A DNA stretch of 64,000 nt. Source: Zelopaecilomyces penicillatus. Taxonomy: Eukaryota; Ascomycota; Sordariomycetes; Hypocreales; Pseudodiploosporaceae. The stretch spans positions 434,001-498,000 of the forward strand of contig VCCP01000008.1 of the NCBI GenBank assembly GCA_005765155.1. The letters run 5' to 3'. This document shows positions 11,350-23,286 of the stretch, in pieces. Position 1 is the stretch's first letter; each line of letters opens with the position of its first letter. The translations under genes and the position numbers were made by a program. The notes beneath the pieces were generated by a model, which was not told the DNA's origin, did not search any database, and saw nothing but the letters and a program-made list of their open reading frames with translations.

Positions 11350-12401
11350 TCAGTAGAAACTTTCCACCATGGTGTCCTTCATTGTTGTGTTGATGTTGCC
11401 TGGGCGCTGGCCTTCGCCTAGTCTGAAGACGCTCTCAATGACGCTGAGCTCTGTAGACGTGGTGTCGAGACCGGTGACCGCCATCCAGTCATTCACGACC
11501 ATGCCAGCGCCAACAACGTTGCTGCCTCGGTTTACACTACCGGCTACAAGAGGAACCTGTAGCAAGCTGGAAAGCTCATCCTGATCCTGGATGCTGGTTT
11601 TAGGATGAACGAGACCACCCTGGTTAGAGAGGCTCATATAGCTTCCCACTAGAACATTATCGGCAACAGTCTGACGGAAAACTTCGACACCTAGAACATC
11701 GGCAATAATTTCCTCCGTCTCGCGCTCCAGATCTGGGTGGACGAGGGCAATGTGATCGTTTGTGGCTATGACGTTTCCGAGGGCCGATAGACGCTCCTCG
11801 ATTCGCTGGATGCGAACAGCATCAGGTAGCGAATTGCGCAGGTGCTGCAGTTCCTGATCTGAAGTTGTGGTTGGTACCAAGAGACCCTTTCGGTTGCCAG
11901 CAGTGAGTCGTCCAATGATACGAGTGCCCGCAATGGTCGTTCGTACAATGGGGATGACGTCTTGAAGCTCTGCCTCGAAGACACTACAGATGGAAAATAT
12001 GTAAGTAAATTTGACAATGACAATAACTGCGCCAACCTCGACCGCGCAAAGAAGACTAGCACTGACCTATAAAAGTTCTCGCTAGCACCTAGGGCCACCA
12101 GGGCATATGAATTAGTGAGCGTCGAGAAGACGCCGACCCTTGAAAGTACACAGTTAGCGACACCTTCAAATCTCCTTGCTATCAACAAAAAAAAAAAACC
12201 AAGAAGAAACTATCTTGACGTTTTGGGAGGAGGCACATCCAAGGCGGGGGCGGGGTCAACAGCACCAACAGAGCTGCTGCTCAGAGGCCTTCCCCCGCGC
12301 CTTCAGCTCTGTCCCATCCCGCACGCAAAAGAGGCAAACAAGAAGAGAGAGAAAAAGAAGACATACTCGTTAGAGTTTTCGAATTGCGCTCGGACAGCCA
12401 T
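11350..12401 (-). CDS. TIF6: Eukaryotic translation initiation factor 6 (60S anti-association factor)
   Basis: Three exons, complement of 12401-12367, 12138-12067 and 11983-11350, 246 residues, matching the family's ~245. Exon 1 gives MAVRAQFENSNE, exon 2 VGVFSTLTNSYALVALG, exon 3 begins after SENFYS with VFEAEL; the two introns have GTATGT and GTCAGT donors. The pentein-fold body is complete, with NDHIALVHPDLERETEEII, GSYMSLSNQGGLVHP and GSVNRGSNVVGAGMVVNDW as in all eIF6. It binds the 60S subunit, is needed for pre-60S maturation in the nucleolus, and blocks premature 40S joining until released by SBDS/Efl1. The short C-terminal extension ends MVESFY. Because only exon 3 is long, frame-based gene calling would miss the first 36 residues. 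Confidence 0.97.
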
Positions 12402-13930
12402 TGTGATGTATTTTTTTCCTTGTATACAATAGACGATGTAAAGGGGGGGTATCTGTTGTTGGTTTTTTGGTGCCAGAAAATGGATTCACAAGAGAGAGAG
12501 ACCTGGTCGTGGATTTTTGTTGGTGGAGGGAGGAAAGAAGAAGTAGGCTGGGCCTGGAAGTGGAGGTTGAGTGATTGGTCCCTGGAAAGCGGACCCCTTG
12601 GAGAGATTTTTTTGTGTGTCGAGGCTCTGGTGTCAGGTGTATTTGGGCGGGTTCGCTGGCTGTTTTTATGTTTCTGGTAGCGTATTACAGTGGGTGTGTA
12701 GATTGAACCTCGCAATTAGTCTCAGCGCCTTCGCCGCGAAAGAGTCATCGCTGCACACTCCTGCGCAAATTTGCTTCGCCTTCTGCTATCGCCCTACCTT
12801 GTCGCTAAAACGGCACTTTACGTTCATGATTATTAGCTGAAACAAATAAAAAATGCTGAGAATAGCTTAGCCCCTTCTCTCTTTGGCCGAAGCAGAACCC
12901 TGAGGGTACAAGTCAGTCACCCTTTGAGGAAAGTGTGACTCAGTCCCAATCTCCATCTCCATCGCCATAGCCTCGTCACGTCAAGTTACAAAGTCAGCGT
13001 TTCCTCGGTTGGTAAGCCGCTATTAGGTGCTTCCCTTAGTACTAACCTACAATACCTAAGTATCTGGTACCAGATTGATGAATCCACTTCTACATCGCCA
13101 CACTGGCAGCTGCGCATTGTGACTCCTTCTTTTCTCTCTCCTTGCTCTACCAAGGTCGATATTCTTTCCAGCCTGTGTCCACCAGGCTAACAACGCCTTC
13201 GATCTTCGACGCATCATTCACCATGCATATGCCGCTGTTGCACGTCTTAGTCACACCAGGCGTAGTTTGGCAATTGTCTGCTCTTCAATGACAAAAAACT
13301 CGTAGATAATCAAAATCTACTCTATACATATCCAATCAGTCGAGGGGTTATGTATGTGCCCGTCGACGGTGGACTGTGAACTATGGGCTATAAATCACCT
13401 ACTGCGTATCATCCACTACGTAGTATGGCTTTTGAACCCAGTAAAAACCAACACGGAAGAGTAAATCAAACATACGAATTCATGAACGGGGTGGGAAAGC
13501 CTCATTGTACGAATGTATGACCCCAAACAGCCGTCATCTATCATTGCCGCGGCTACAACGGATCGGGCCGGGTGGAATTAAGTGATGGTGGGCGTTTTGT
13601 AGCCAGTCACGCAACTGTCTGTTTCCGATTGGTAGTTTTCCCATTTAATTCATCTCTCAGAGCGCATGTAAGACTCCTTCTCTCTGTCTCTCTATAGTCA
13701 TTTGACAAAAGAGGCCCCCTCGAGACACCAGTTCTTGATGGTCGTTTCATCTTTCCTCTGCTTTCATGATACGCAAGGGGGAGGCAAAACAGGCCAAAAG
13801 AGATTATAACATAAACAAGGTTGATGGAACTCCAGATATTTCACATCCAAGAGTGATGGGGGGGGTAAAATATCTCGGTTCCCTGGTCATCTCCAATTTG
13901 TCATCCCTTCATGATTTCATGTCATTCATC
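12402..13930. other. Intergenic region upstream of TIF6
   Basis: 1.5 kb separating the TIF6 start from the last exon of the next minus-strand gene. It holds the TIF6 promoter. A GGTACC palindrome lies near 13065. Short open frames here lack family signatures. Confidence 0.5.
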
Positions 13931-16133
13931 TCACAATGTCCAAACCGGCGCCTTGATCAATACTTGTCGCCCCCTGACTTCCAAAGCCACAAATCCAGCA
14001 AACCTCACACGACCTGGTTCTTTAGGAAGAGCTAGATAGGTCATCAAGTTAGCGTTTCGTCCCCCTCATTTGTGATTAATATGGGGAAGTTTCGTAGTTC
14101 AGAACGTACCAATCTTTCCCTTATCTCCTCGACTCTTGCCATTCTTGTCCTTATCGGCATCATCGTCTGAGTCCGCTCCAGACCCTAGATCAGGCAATCC
14201 ACCCTTCTCCACTTCCATTAGATGAGGCTGCACGATTTCTCCTGGCAAGGGGTACGCGATCGACACATCACGACTTTCAAGAGGCATGTTCGCTGCGATG
14301 CCGATTGCCAATTCCACAATCATGGAAGTGCTGCCCTCGACACCGGTTGGCGGTGGATCGTTGAGGAATTGATAGAGACAAGCCGTCAGATTTGTTGTTG
14401 CCTTGGTAATGAATACTGCACGGTTCTCGGCCATTGAGGGAGAATTGAGCCGCTTCTGAAGTCCGTCGAGGGTTGCCATTCGCCAGCTGACAACCTTGGA
14501 GGTAAGGGCATCGAGCTCTTCCTGGCTGTGCATTGTGTACGCATTGCCCCGAATGCTAAGCTCAATCTCTTTGAGCTGCGCGCTGAGATTTGGGTCCAGG
14601 CCTGGGTGAAAGCATTTGTTGAAAACCTCCTCTACAAGCCATCTGGAGACCACGGCGCGCCCAACAGCGGTCATTTCCTGCTTGCCCGTCTTCAACGCAT
14701 CCATGCTGACATAGTTCTCCAGCCATTGAGGCAGACAACGCCAGTCCTTGCGAATGTTGAAAGACAAGTTGTTGATTGCGCCGTTCAGCCGATTGAATCT
14801 AGTGGCATACTCACTGTCGTCCAACACAGTGCGGGACTGTGATAGCCGCTGGTTGGCAACCGCATTCTGAAGTTGTTCAACCTGTACATTAAGCACCTCG
14901 ATTTGGGACTTGCCATCGAAATAAAGCCGCTTGACGTTTTTGTATTTGGTGACTGTTGTTGGTTAGAGACTTCCAATAAGGGAAATACAAAAAAAAGCTT
15001 CAACCAAAAAGGGGGAACGGGAAGAGAGTGCAATCATAAACCTACGTAATTCCTTGAATGCCTTTTCGCCTTCGGCAGAATCGGCGCCAGAAGGCTGAGG
15101 ACTGTTTCGGCCTTGACCGACACTTGAACTATCATATGCTGGTGCTCGATCACCCTGATACCCGGGGATCTGGGAACCGCTCTGGGGTGGTATAGGGCTT
15201 GGGGGTATCATGGCTGCGGTGGTCTGACGATATCCAGGCGGTGCGCCGGGAAGAGCTTTGTCGGGTTCCTGACTGCGACGGCTGCCTCCTCCGGGCGGTG
15301 CCATCACAGAGTGCTGGACGGCTGTTTGGGTCGGCGGTGGCTGAGGAGCCGATGACAAGTCCTGAATCTGAGTGGTCGAGTAGTGAACAGCAGGAGATGG
15401 CTGTTCAAGCTGCTGCTGATGTGTGGAGCGCTGGTCTAGATCAGGAATCGGAGACTCGTGCGACAGCTGCGAAATAGTTTCTGGGTTCTGCTGCAATTGG
15501 TGCTGAAGCTGTTGCTGTTGTAAAGATCCCAGGTGGCCTGTTACAACTCGCGGATCTCCTGCCTGCTGGTAGGGGTCCTGCTGATAGGGGTATTGCTGTG
15601 AAGGTGGAGGTGGGTGAGGGTGAGTTTGATCAAAGGCAGGCTGCTTAGGATCGTAGTGAAGCGGCTGTTGCTGCTGCTGCTGGTCGTGCGATGCGTGCAC
15701 CTGAACGTGAGAAGCTGGGTGTTGCTGCAGCACCTGTGTTAGTGGGGCTTGCTGTAGTTGATGGTTTGGCGGTGGGTGTGGAGGTGTTTGGAAGGCAAGC
15801 TCGTCGTAGGGTGACTTTATCTCGACTTCGCTATTCACTTCGCGGATGGTGTTGATGGGTGGAACGATTCGGGAGTCCTGCGGTGGGGAACGTGTGTTAG
15901 ATGGGTGTTCTGAATACTGACGATACTTGTCGCCCTCGCCGATGTCCTGCAACGGGGACTGGCGCAAGCTGGACGAGCTGGGAGTCCCCCACTCGCGATC
16001 GGGCGACAACTGCGAGACTTGGGACACGCCCGTCTTGATTGTGGGTGGATTGCTCACTCTTTTTGATGGTCTGCGAGCGAGTCCTCCGGTGTTGTCGTAC
16101 GAGCCTGATTGGGCGGCACCGTGACTGCTGCCG

Positions 16134-16165
<32 letters not shown>

Positions 16166-16948
16166 GCTGCTGCCGTTATTATTGCCACTGTCTCTGCTAT
16201 CTCTGCCGCTGTGATGGTGACTCTCGTGAGAGGAAGAGCCCTTGGAGCCTGAGAAGATGCCCTTGATCAGCTTGCGAGCCGAGCGCTTCTCTGGAGGAGC
16301 GGCAGCTGGTGGTGGGGTGGCCTCGGACTGGTGATAGCTGCCAGCTGTACCGGGAATGTCGTCGATGGAGCTGGAGGAATGGCCGTAAATCTGCTGCTGC
16401 TGAATGGAACTGTAGCGCTGGTTCTGAGAGTGGTTCACTGCAGAGGCGTCGCCAAAGTCGGACGATTGAAGCTGCGGATGTCGGCCATCAAAGATTGGGG
16501 AGCTGCCAACACCTGCGGGGTTCTGCAGCGGCGGGGGGTTGAGAACGTTGAGCCCAGCGCCGGCAGGAGGCTGTGAGTGATAGAGGTGAGAAGAAGCAGC
16601 AGCAGATGATTGCTGCTGTGCCTGTGCCTGTGCGTTCTGCTGTGTTTGTTGGCGAGGGTCGGCAAACGACTCTCTGGAGGAGCTGAAGGCCGACGTGGAC
16701 AAGGCGGATTGCAGTTGGTGTTGCTGAGGGGGCGCGTCGGCAGGCGAGTCTGCCTCCTGACCGCTGTGCTGCCCAGTAGTAACAGCAGTATTAGCCCCAG
16801 GGGCGCTGGAGCTGGCGCTGGCGCTGGCACTGGCACTGGCAGACACTGCTGCGGCTGGTGACACTCCCGAGGGCAGCGGCGGTGGTTCGGCAACGGCGTG
16901 GTGCGAACGGTTGCTGTGCTTGCCCAGGCGCCCAAAGGTAGACCGCAT
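13931..16948 (-). CDS. Large fungal protein: disordered Gln/Pro-rich N-terminus, conserved helical C-terminus
   Basis: Three exons, complement of 16948-15046, 14952-14110 and 14031-13931, 948 residues. Residues 1-634 are low complexity: poly-Ser/Ala, Gln/Pro/His runs and an Asn homopolymer from a TTG repeat at about 16134-16166. From residue 635 a coiled coil (KSQIEVLNVQVEQLQNAVA) leads into an alpha-helical domain with LNGAINNLSFNIRKDWRC and WLVEEVFNKCF. I know this architecture as a fungus-restricted uncharacterised family and assign no function. The last exon is inferred: a GTACGT donor, a TATCTAG acceptor and matching phase join KGKIG to a 34-codon exon containing FVALEVRGRQVL and ending KAPVWTL. 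Without that splice the protein would stop two codons later (KGKIGTF). The start ATG is the first in frame, giving MRSTFGRLGKHSNRSHH. Confidence 0.82.
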
Positions 16949-19026
16949 CCTCGGCCTCGATGCTTGACGTCTTGATGTTGACGTTTGACGTTGACGTCCA
17001 AGAGGGGAGGGGGGGGTGGCGGAACAGCGGACAGTGGATAGTGGACAGAAGCGCGGCAGACAACAGGGCGATAATGTCGGCCAGAGGAGCTATAATTACG
17101 GAAGGGGGGAGAGTTTGTTCGTCCTGCGTCTCGGGTTTTCCCCTCACCAGGCCAGACCCCAGAATCCCAGAGGCTGTTTGATGTGATGGACGGTTCCAGG
17201 ATGGAGACACACTTGCGCGTTCTTGCGGGCTTGCAGCAGGCTATCTGTCTTTTCGCACCCAGCCGCACCAACAAGATGCCCTGGCGACTTAGCAAGGCAG
17301 GCACTGTATTCAGGTATTATCCAAGCACCACAAGGTACCTAGGAGGAGACGTGAAATTGTACTTGGTCCAAAGAGGTAATAATCAACTTGGACTTGTCCC
17401 CTCCCCTGCAATCAGCCGGATGGTAATACTGGTTATTATTATGGGCAAAACGAAAGAAAAAAAGAGAGTTGGTGGGTGGGTATTATCGCGGGCCGTTCAA
17501 GGAGGGGCTGTGCTTGTATTGGTGGTTGCGCTTGCGGCTTTTGGCGCAGCAGCAGGTCGGCCAATGTTGGAAATGTCTATTTCGAGAACTTTATCTTCCT
17601 GTACTGTTTGATTTTTGTTCTTTACTACCACGCGGAACATGCCGGCCAAACCAAAAATGGATACAGAAGGCTTCGCGCTCAGGAAATGGCAGGCAGGGCA
17701 GACAAAAGCATCACTACGTCTGATAGCTGACAGGACAGAACAGGATGGTGCCGAAGGGGGGACTCAGCCAGGTTCGATAGCCCATGTGGACTAACAAGAG
17801 GCGAACGCTGACAGGGCTGATGGACTATCTCAGCCCTCTTTATTTTGGTGTGGTGGTTGGTCTGACTTTGGTCTAGCCGGGCAGATTAGGTTGAGTGAGA
17901 TATTTATTGTTCGACGTTTGGTTAGGTTAGAGGTGCTGCCATGTTAAGGAGCTACCTGAAGTGTGGCTAGCATTACCAACGGGATTCACATATGGGTAGG
18001 TATAGTGATATGATGCAGTTGGTTTATGCTTTCGACATCAAAGATATTGGAAAGCTTGGTGCTTTGCATTAATCGCATTGTTCATGCCTCAAGAGTTACC
18101 TCTATCCGGATGCATACATACGAGTTGGGTTTATACGCTGTCCATCCAAGGATTGATTAGGCCTTGAGCATTCCGACCCCCGGATCACACCAGTAGATGT
18201 CTCACGCGCACGGTCCAAACCCCCGGACTCTGCGCCGTTCCCGAGGTCCGTCCAAGGCATAATTCCGTATTACACATATACAGTGCAGTACCTATGTACA
18301 GCCAAAACAGTGTTACAGACCACAGCAGGGGGGGGGGGGGTAAATTTATGCCTGACGCTCACCTAAGAAGTGAGAGTGTTTTGCAATGCCGAAATGTGCA
18401 AGGTCTGGGTTTGGATGAAGCAAGTTTTAATGTTCGCTAGTCCCGCGTCAATGTAGATGAACGCTTTTCGTGGTGTTCCCAAGTCACTCCAGAAGTTTGG
18501 AGTAAGCCGACAAGATGCATACTTCAAGCCCTAAAGGCAAGGATGCATATATATAAATACATCCAACTCCCCGACAACATCATGACAGACAAATTTAGTG
18601 AGTTCAATTAATGTACATAAGATGCACCATCTTATACGAGTAAATTGTTGTAGTAATGTCGCTACCTTAATACCATTTTTTAGTCTGTCATGTTTGGACT
18701 CTAGGGTAGCTAATATCCTTTGACATCCGAGTTAAAAGGCTCATCTTTAGTTCGGCGATTGGACGCTATGAAACTGGCAATGAGAAACGCAATTCGGCGA
18801 CCTGGCCGACCTCGATTTCGGGGATCATCATTAACTTGCCAATGCCAACTAGAGGTACGATGACTGCCGCCATCATCGACAGCATTTTAAAACCTGTGCT
18901 CTTTTAATCTCGAATAAACACTAAATTTCCAAACTTGAAATATTTTCTCTAGTCAAGCACATAAAGAATAACGCATCTACTGATTCTACTCTCATCTTAT
19001 TTACGACTCAACCATAACACATAACC
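16949..19026. promoter_or_regulatory. Divergent intergenic region, 2.1 kb
   Basis: Separates the disordered-protein gene (-) from the small Cys-rich protein gene (+). It contains an AGGTACCT palindrome at 17333-17340 and a run of 13 G at 18328-18340. Long frames overlapping 16435-17304 are shadows of the low-complexity gene. No additional gene is supported. Confidence 0.5.
18328..18340. repeat. Poly-G homopolymer, 13 nt
   Basis: Thirteen consecutive G in the intergenic region; a length-polymorphic and assembly-sensitive site. Confidence 0.9.
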
Positions 19027-19429
19027 ATGTGTTTCGGAGCGACATGCCCAACCTGCTGTAAGCCAATGCTTTTCCATTCTCTTTCTCTCAAACTACATGC
19101 CATACAACAGCCTATCAATGATTCTTCTTTCACTTCTCCTCCTTTTTTCTTTGACTGGCCCAACATGTGTGTTAACCCACGTTTTACGCATTCCAGCGCG
19201 CAAGTCGTGGCGCGGCTGCGGACAGCACATTGCACAGGCCCTCGACGGCGTGCCGCAGAGCCAGTGGTGCACGTGCGAGCAGGGCCGGGTCAGCATCAAC
19301 GGCATCTCGTATCCCGCGGCCGCCGGGCTCTCGATTCCGGGTCTCTCGTGGCTCTCCGGGCTGTTTGGAGGGCGAGCAGGAGGACAGGGAGGAGGTGATG
19401 GCAATGGGGGCCGCAAGGATGACCTGTAA
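19027..19429 (+). CDS. Small Cys-rich conserved fungal protein (MCF..TCPTC type)
   Basis: Two exons, 19027-19057 and 19197-19429, 87 residues. Exon 1 encodes MCFGATCPTC and splits a Ser codon at a GTAAGC donor; the acceptor TTCCAG gives SRKSWRGCGQH. The Cys spacing (MCF, TCPTC, SWRGCG, WCTCE) matches a short protein widespread in filamentous ascomycetes in which CxxC-type pairs and the SW.GCG.H stretch are the conserved core; a metal-binding role is possible but unproven. The tail is Gly-rich (GGRAGGQGGGDGNGG) and likely disordered. No signal peptide or membrane segment. Because exon 1 is 31 nt, ordinary gene calling can miss it. Function unknown. Confidence 0.82.
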
Positions 19430-19587
19430 CATTGATGCAATATCTACTACTTATTATGTATGGTAATTACAACTGTCAAAGAGGGCATCAAATAGGAAGT
19501 CACACTGTTCTAGCGAATGAGCGTCTCGCCATTACAGTCTTTGCTTCCGCTGGCGATACCGGAACCCCGGTTCCACATAGACGCGTG

Positions 19588-19604
19588 CCCCCCCCCCCCC
19601 CCCC
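19588..19604. repeat. Poly-C homopolymer, 17 nt
   Basis: Seventeen consecutive C in intergenic sequence. Confidence 0.9.
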
Positions 19605-19748
19605 AGCTTTCTTAAAAGCCAAGCGGGAAAAGCGGAGAGTGTGACCGTGTGATTGATTAGCTCGCTCTGTGTGATGACTCTGTACGGAAGCAATCGGCAA
19701 CCACATCTGTTGGTATGATAGATAGATTGATGGTCTTGCCACGCTTGA

Positions 19749-19779
19749 TGTGTGTGTGTGTATGTGTGTTTGTGTGTGT
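19749..19779. repeat. TG-rich microsatellite
   Basis: Imperfect (TG)n run interrupted by TATG and TTTG. Confidence 0.85.
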
Positions 19780-20330
19780 ACTAAAACACATCTATGGTCC
19801 TACCGTTTTACTTCTAGTCCCTTGTGTCACAAAATCGGATGCCGTCTCCTCCTTTTCTCTCGTTCTATTGACCCAAAGTAGGTAGGAGAAGCAAAGGAGC
19901 CGGACTCGGGCGACCGCCCGCCCGGCTCGGCACACGGACGGGGGACGACCCTTCGAACAAGAAAGGTCGAACCGTTGAACCGTCGAACCCACTCAGCGAC
20001 GGCGGTCTCGCACCGTTTATGAATTAGGCTCTTTGTCGATAAGAAGTTGGGAGACCGCCCACCCCTCTTTCGGGCGTCTTCTTTCCCTTTGCATCGCTTT
20101 AAGAGATCAAGCTCGCTCTGTCTTTCAGCTTGTGCCGTTCTTGACATCCCAACTTGAAGTAAATCAAACATCTACCAGCCTCCATTGCCCATAGACACTC
20201 TGGGGCCAGCCACCCCTTTCACCGCCTACACTACTTTCATCACCATCACGAATCATCACGAACCCATCTCCACCTCCACTTCCACCGCATACCAGTGCAG
20301 ATGCTGTAGTTTCTCCCATAACCCTCCACC

Positions 20331-22403
20331 ATGCTTTTGACATCCCCGCTTGCCATCGGGGCAGCGACGCTGCTGCTCCTCGCCATACACGTTATTCGGA
20401 GCCTCAGATCTCCCCTCGCGCAGGTGCCGGGCCCAACACTGTCCAGGTTCACCTCACTCATCCTCAAATGGAAGGAGATTCAGGCAGAGCGGACTACATA
20501 TATCCACCAACTTCACCTTCAGTACGGACCAGTGGTGCGTGTTGCGCCCAACGAGGTGTCGTTTACTTCCTGGCCTGCCCTCAAGGAGATATACTGCTCT
20601 GGGGGTAGCGGGTACGACAAGACAGGGTTTTATGATCTATTTAAGATTTATGGGAGGAGGTGAGGCTGCTTCCATATCCTTTTTGCTTATTTGTTTGTCT
20701 TTGGACGAGGAGGTGTCTCTTCTCACCTACGATATTGATACTGACCATGTGGGACGGTTGTAGAACTATGTTTACAACACTGAACAAAGTTGATGTCAGT
20801 ATTTGTACCCCCAATGACATGGCTTCATTTTAGTCGTGTTGCTGTTTCTTTTCTATGGCAATATCTTTAACACAAAAGAGCAGCATGCCAAGCGGAAACG
20901 AATCATTGCCGATCGCTACGCCAACACCAATATTATGCGCAGTGTATCCATGGAAGGTGTCCAGAAGCGCTCGCACAAGTTTGTGAATCGCTGTGTTTCT
21001 TCTCCCGGAAAGAGCGCCGATATCTTTGTAAGAAAACCACACTCCTTGGACAGTCAATACCTCTCCTCCCTTCCCCTGAAAGAGAAAACTGAATTAGTCT
21101 TGGGATGAAAGCTAACTTGAAGACTCGCTATCTCTTTTTATAAATAGATGGGTTAGTGTACTTAATCTTCCTCAAATTATGATAATATTAAGTGTAACAT
21201 GTGCTAATCATGAAGTTAGCATTACACGCTTATGCTTGCGATTGCATCACGCATCACCTCTTTCATCCACATGGCTCCGATTGCATCGATGACAAGGCAG
21301 ATGAAGAGATGATGCACCAGGTAGCAGCTGATGATAGTTTGCAAAGTAAGCAACACCCTTACTCCCCAGATCCCATTTCCCCTTCCAACATTTTTGTTTG
21401 CAGAAATGTCAGGAGTGCTGATCTGATGAGTCAATAGATCGTCTCATCTCCCACTACGTACCAGTCCTGTACAGCCTCTTCTCAAGAATTCTCTACCTTT
21501 TTGCCAAACCCCGTGAAACACCCCTGGCCGACAAGTTTGTCTTGGACACAAGCAAGACAGGCGGCTTCGCCCCCTTTACCCTCATGAGCCGGATGGAGGA
21601 GAAGAGCAGCGAGCTCGACGACATCGACATGGCAGCCGAGTGCCTGGACCACATGGCCGCGGGCATCGACACTACCGGCGATGGTCTATGCCTCCTGATG
21701 TGGGAGCTCTCGCAGCCACGCTCCCTCAGCATCCAACGCCGTCTAGCCGAAGAGCTGCGCAACAACCCAAGCGTAGCCGCTGATCAACTGCCACTTCTCG
21801 ACGCCGTCATTTGCGAGGGTCTGCGCTGCATGCCTCCGATCCCTATGTCCTTACCTCGCCTTGTCCCCGCCGGGGGGCGTTCCATCGATGGCTTTTGGCT
21901 GCCTGAAGGAACCACTGTCAGTTGCCAAGCGTACTCTGTGCACCGGATCAACAGCGAGGTGTATCCAAACCCCGAGGTGTTTGACCCCGATCGATGGCTA
22001 CAAGCCGAGGGGGATGCGGATAGAAGGAGGCTGTTGTTTGCTTTTGCAAATGGCGGACGAGGCTGTGTAGGCAAGCAGTACGTCTTTTGTGTTTCCTCCT
22101 TTTTCCTCTTTGTCGTTTGTCCTATCCTCCACCCCTTTCAAGCATCTCCTTCCTTTTTTCCTTTTTGTTCGATTGGTAAATGACATGGAATCTAATCTGT
22201 TTCTTTGTTTGTTTTGTTGTATTAGTCTCGCCCTCCTTGAGATGAGGACATTGCTGCGAGATGTCTACTCCAAATTTAGCACCACGCCCGATGCCTCCAT
22301 GACGGAGGAGGCCATGGCCATGTCATCTCAACTGATTTCGGCACGGCCTATAGGCCAGAAGTGCCTCCTCCACTTTCATCCACTTCCGGAAAGCGGCACG
22401 TAG
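20331..22403 (+). CDS. Cytochrome P450 monooxygenase, microsomal type
   Basis: Proposed seven exons: 20331-20659, 20764-20794, 20881-21027, 21148-21151 (4-nt microexon), 21220-21345, 21438-22077, 22226-22403; 484 residues, phases consistent. An N-terminal hydrophobic helix (IGAATLLLLAIHVI) anchors it in the ER, followed by a proline hinge (QVPGPTLSRF). Visible P450 motifs: I-helix AGIDTT, ExxR as EGLR, FDPDRW, and the heme loop FANGGRGCVG with the Cys ligand. All catalytic signatures are intact. The substrate cannot be told from sequence; general similarity is to fungal secondary-metabolism or detoxification P450s. Neighbours are not biosynthetic genes. Least certain are the 20881 acceptor and the microexon, supported by phase and by branch sites (TTTAAC, GCTAATC) just before the acceptors. 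Confidence 0.88.
21148..21151 (+). other. Predicted 4-nt microexon (ATGG) in the P450 gene
   Basis: Flanked by AAATAG (acceptor) and GTTAGT (donor). Joining ...DIF + ATGG + CATTACAC gives DIFMALHAYACDC, which resembles P450s of this type. The flanking introns would be 120 and 68 nt. Confidence 0.55.
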
Positions 22404-23270
22404 TTGTTCTATAGAACATCACATGGACGAAGGATAATCATTATAGTATTGAAACCAAATAAAACGTCATCAATAAGTTCTTTGTACTATTCGTCCTCTT
22501 TTTTTTTTTGGTGCTACCTTGGAGGTTTCGGGGTCCGCCCGCAGCACAGTCGAATCAGGCAAAGTCAAGGAGTGACGACGGGGTCAAGTTGCTAATGAAT
22601 CTGCAAGCCACACGTGGGTGAATGTGAGCAATCTCATTTGACTGTCGTGTCTCATGAGCATCTTGAACTACACTCAAGGTATTACAACTAGAACACAAAG
22701 TACACAGCTAGTATAGCAGTGGTTGGATGGCTGCCTGATTAGAAATTCTGAAGAAGCAATTTTGAATAATTAAGATGGAAACATCACAAAGGCTCATGAA
22801 GACGCCTCTCATAGAATTGCCTGAAATTAGGCATCTGCGTACGGTTATGCTAGTAGTTGTGTGCTTCTTAGACACTTTCTCCATCAAAAAGGTGCCTAAG
22901 TGCCTAGATAGCACATCCTGTTTTTACATTTGTGTCTGTGAGATACAGGCGTGACGTTGTGCTATAGAACCCACCTGGTGAAGTAAATAGCGAAAGCACG
23001 AGGGCAAATGGAATACAATCCATGCTTACAATTACTGTCCAGACGCTATTATACTTATGAGGAGTGGCGAGTTGATGATTGACGTGATCCGGTTGGGTAA
23101 TTCCAATCCACACACCTAGGGCTTGACTTGCGGTTCGAGCCCTGATGGATGCCAGCCCAGCACTGGATGCTACCGTGTTAGCGCTACAACTGTTCTGCCT
23201 GCTTTGACAGTGACAAGCCTATAGTTCCATACAGTTGACGGGCAGTTTTGAGACAGTTAGCTAGACTACT

Positions 23271-23286
23271 AGGTAGGTACCTACCT
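23271..23286. repeat. 16-bp perfect palindrome AGGTAGGTACCTACCT
   Basis: Self-complementary. Related cores recur at 23751-23760 and 23774-23785, and elsewhere in intergenic DNA (17333, 37006, 38386). Confidence 0.8.

Larger units (their letters stand above)
19430..20330. other. P450 upstream region with simple repeats and an organelle-like stretch
   Basis: Contains a 17-nt poly-C (19588-19604), a TG-rich microsatellite (19749-19779) and, at about 19790-20170, a stretch with repeated GACCGCCC and TCGAACC words whose look differs from neighbouring intergenic DNA. The minus-strand frame across it (19827-20171) has no recognised domain. Pyrimidine- and CACC-rich leader sequence follows to the P450 start. 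Confidence 0.5.

Noticed and set aside
16435..17304. 289-codon minus-strand frame overlapping the disordered protein gene
   Set aside because: It is the same strand read in another phase of low-complexity repeats; Pro/Arg-rich, no domain, while the main frame has a proper start and splicing.
23110..23170. GGTTCGAG word resembling a tRNA T-loop
   Set aside because: Flanking bases do not form a T-stem, and no acceptor, D or anticodon arm fits.
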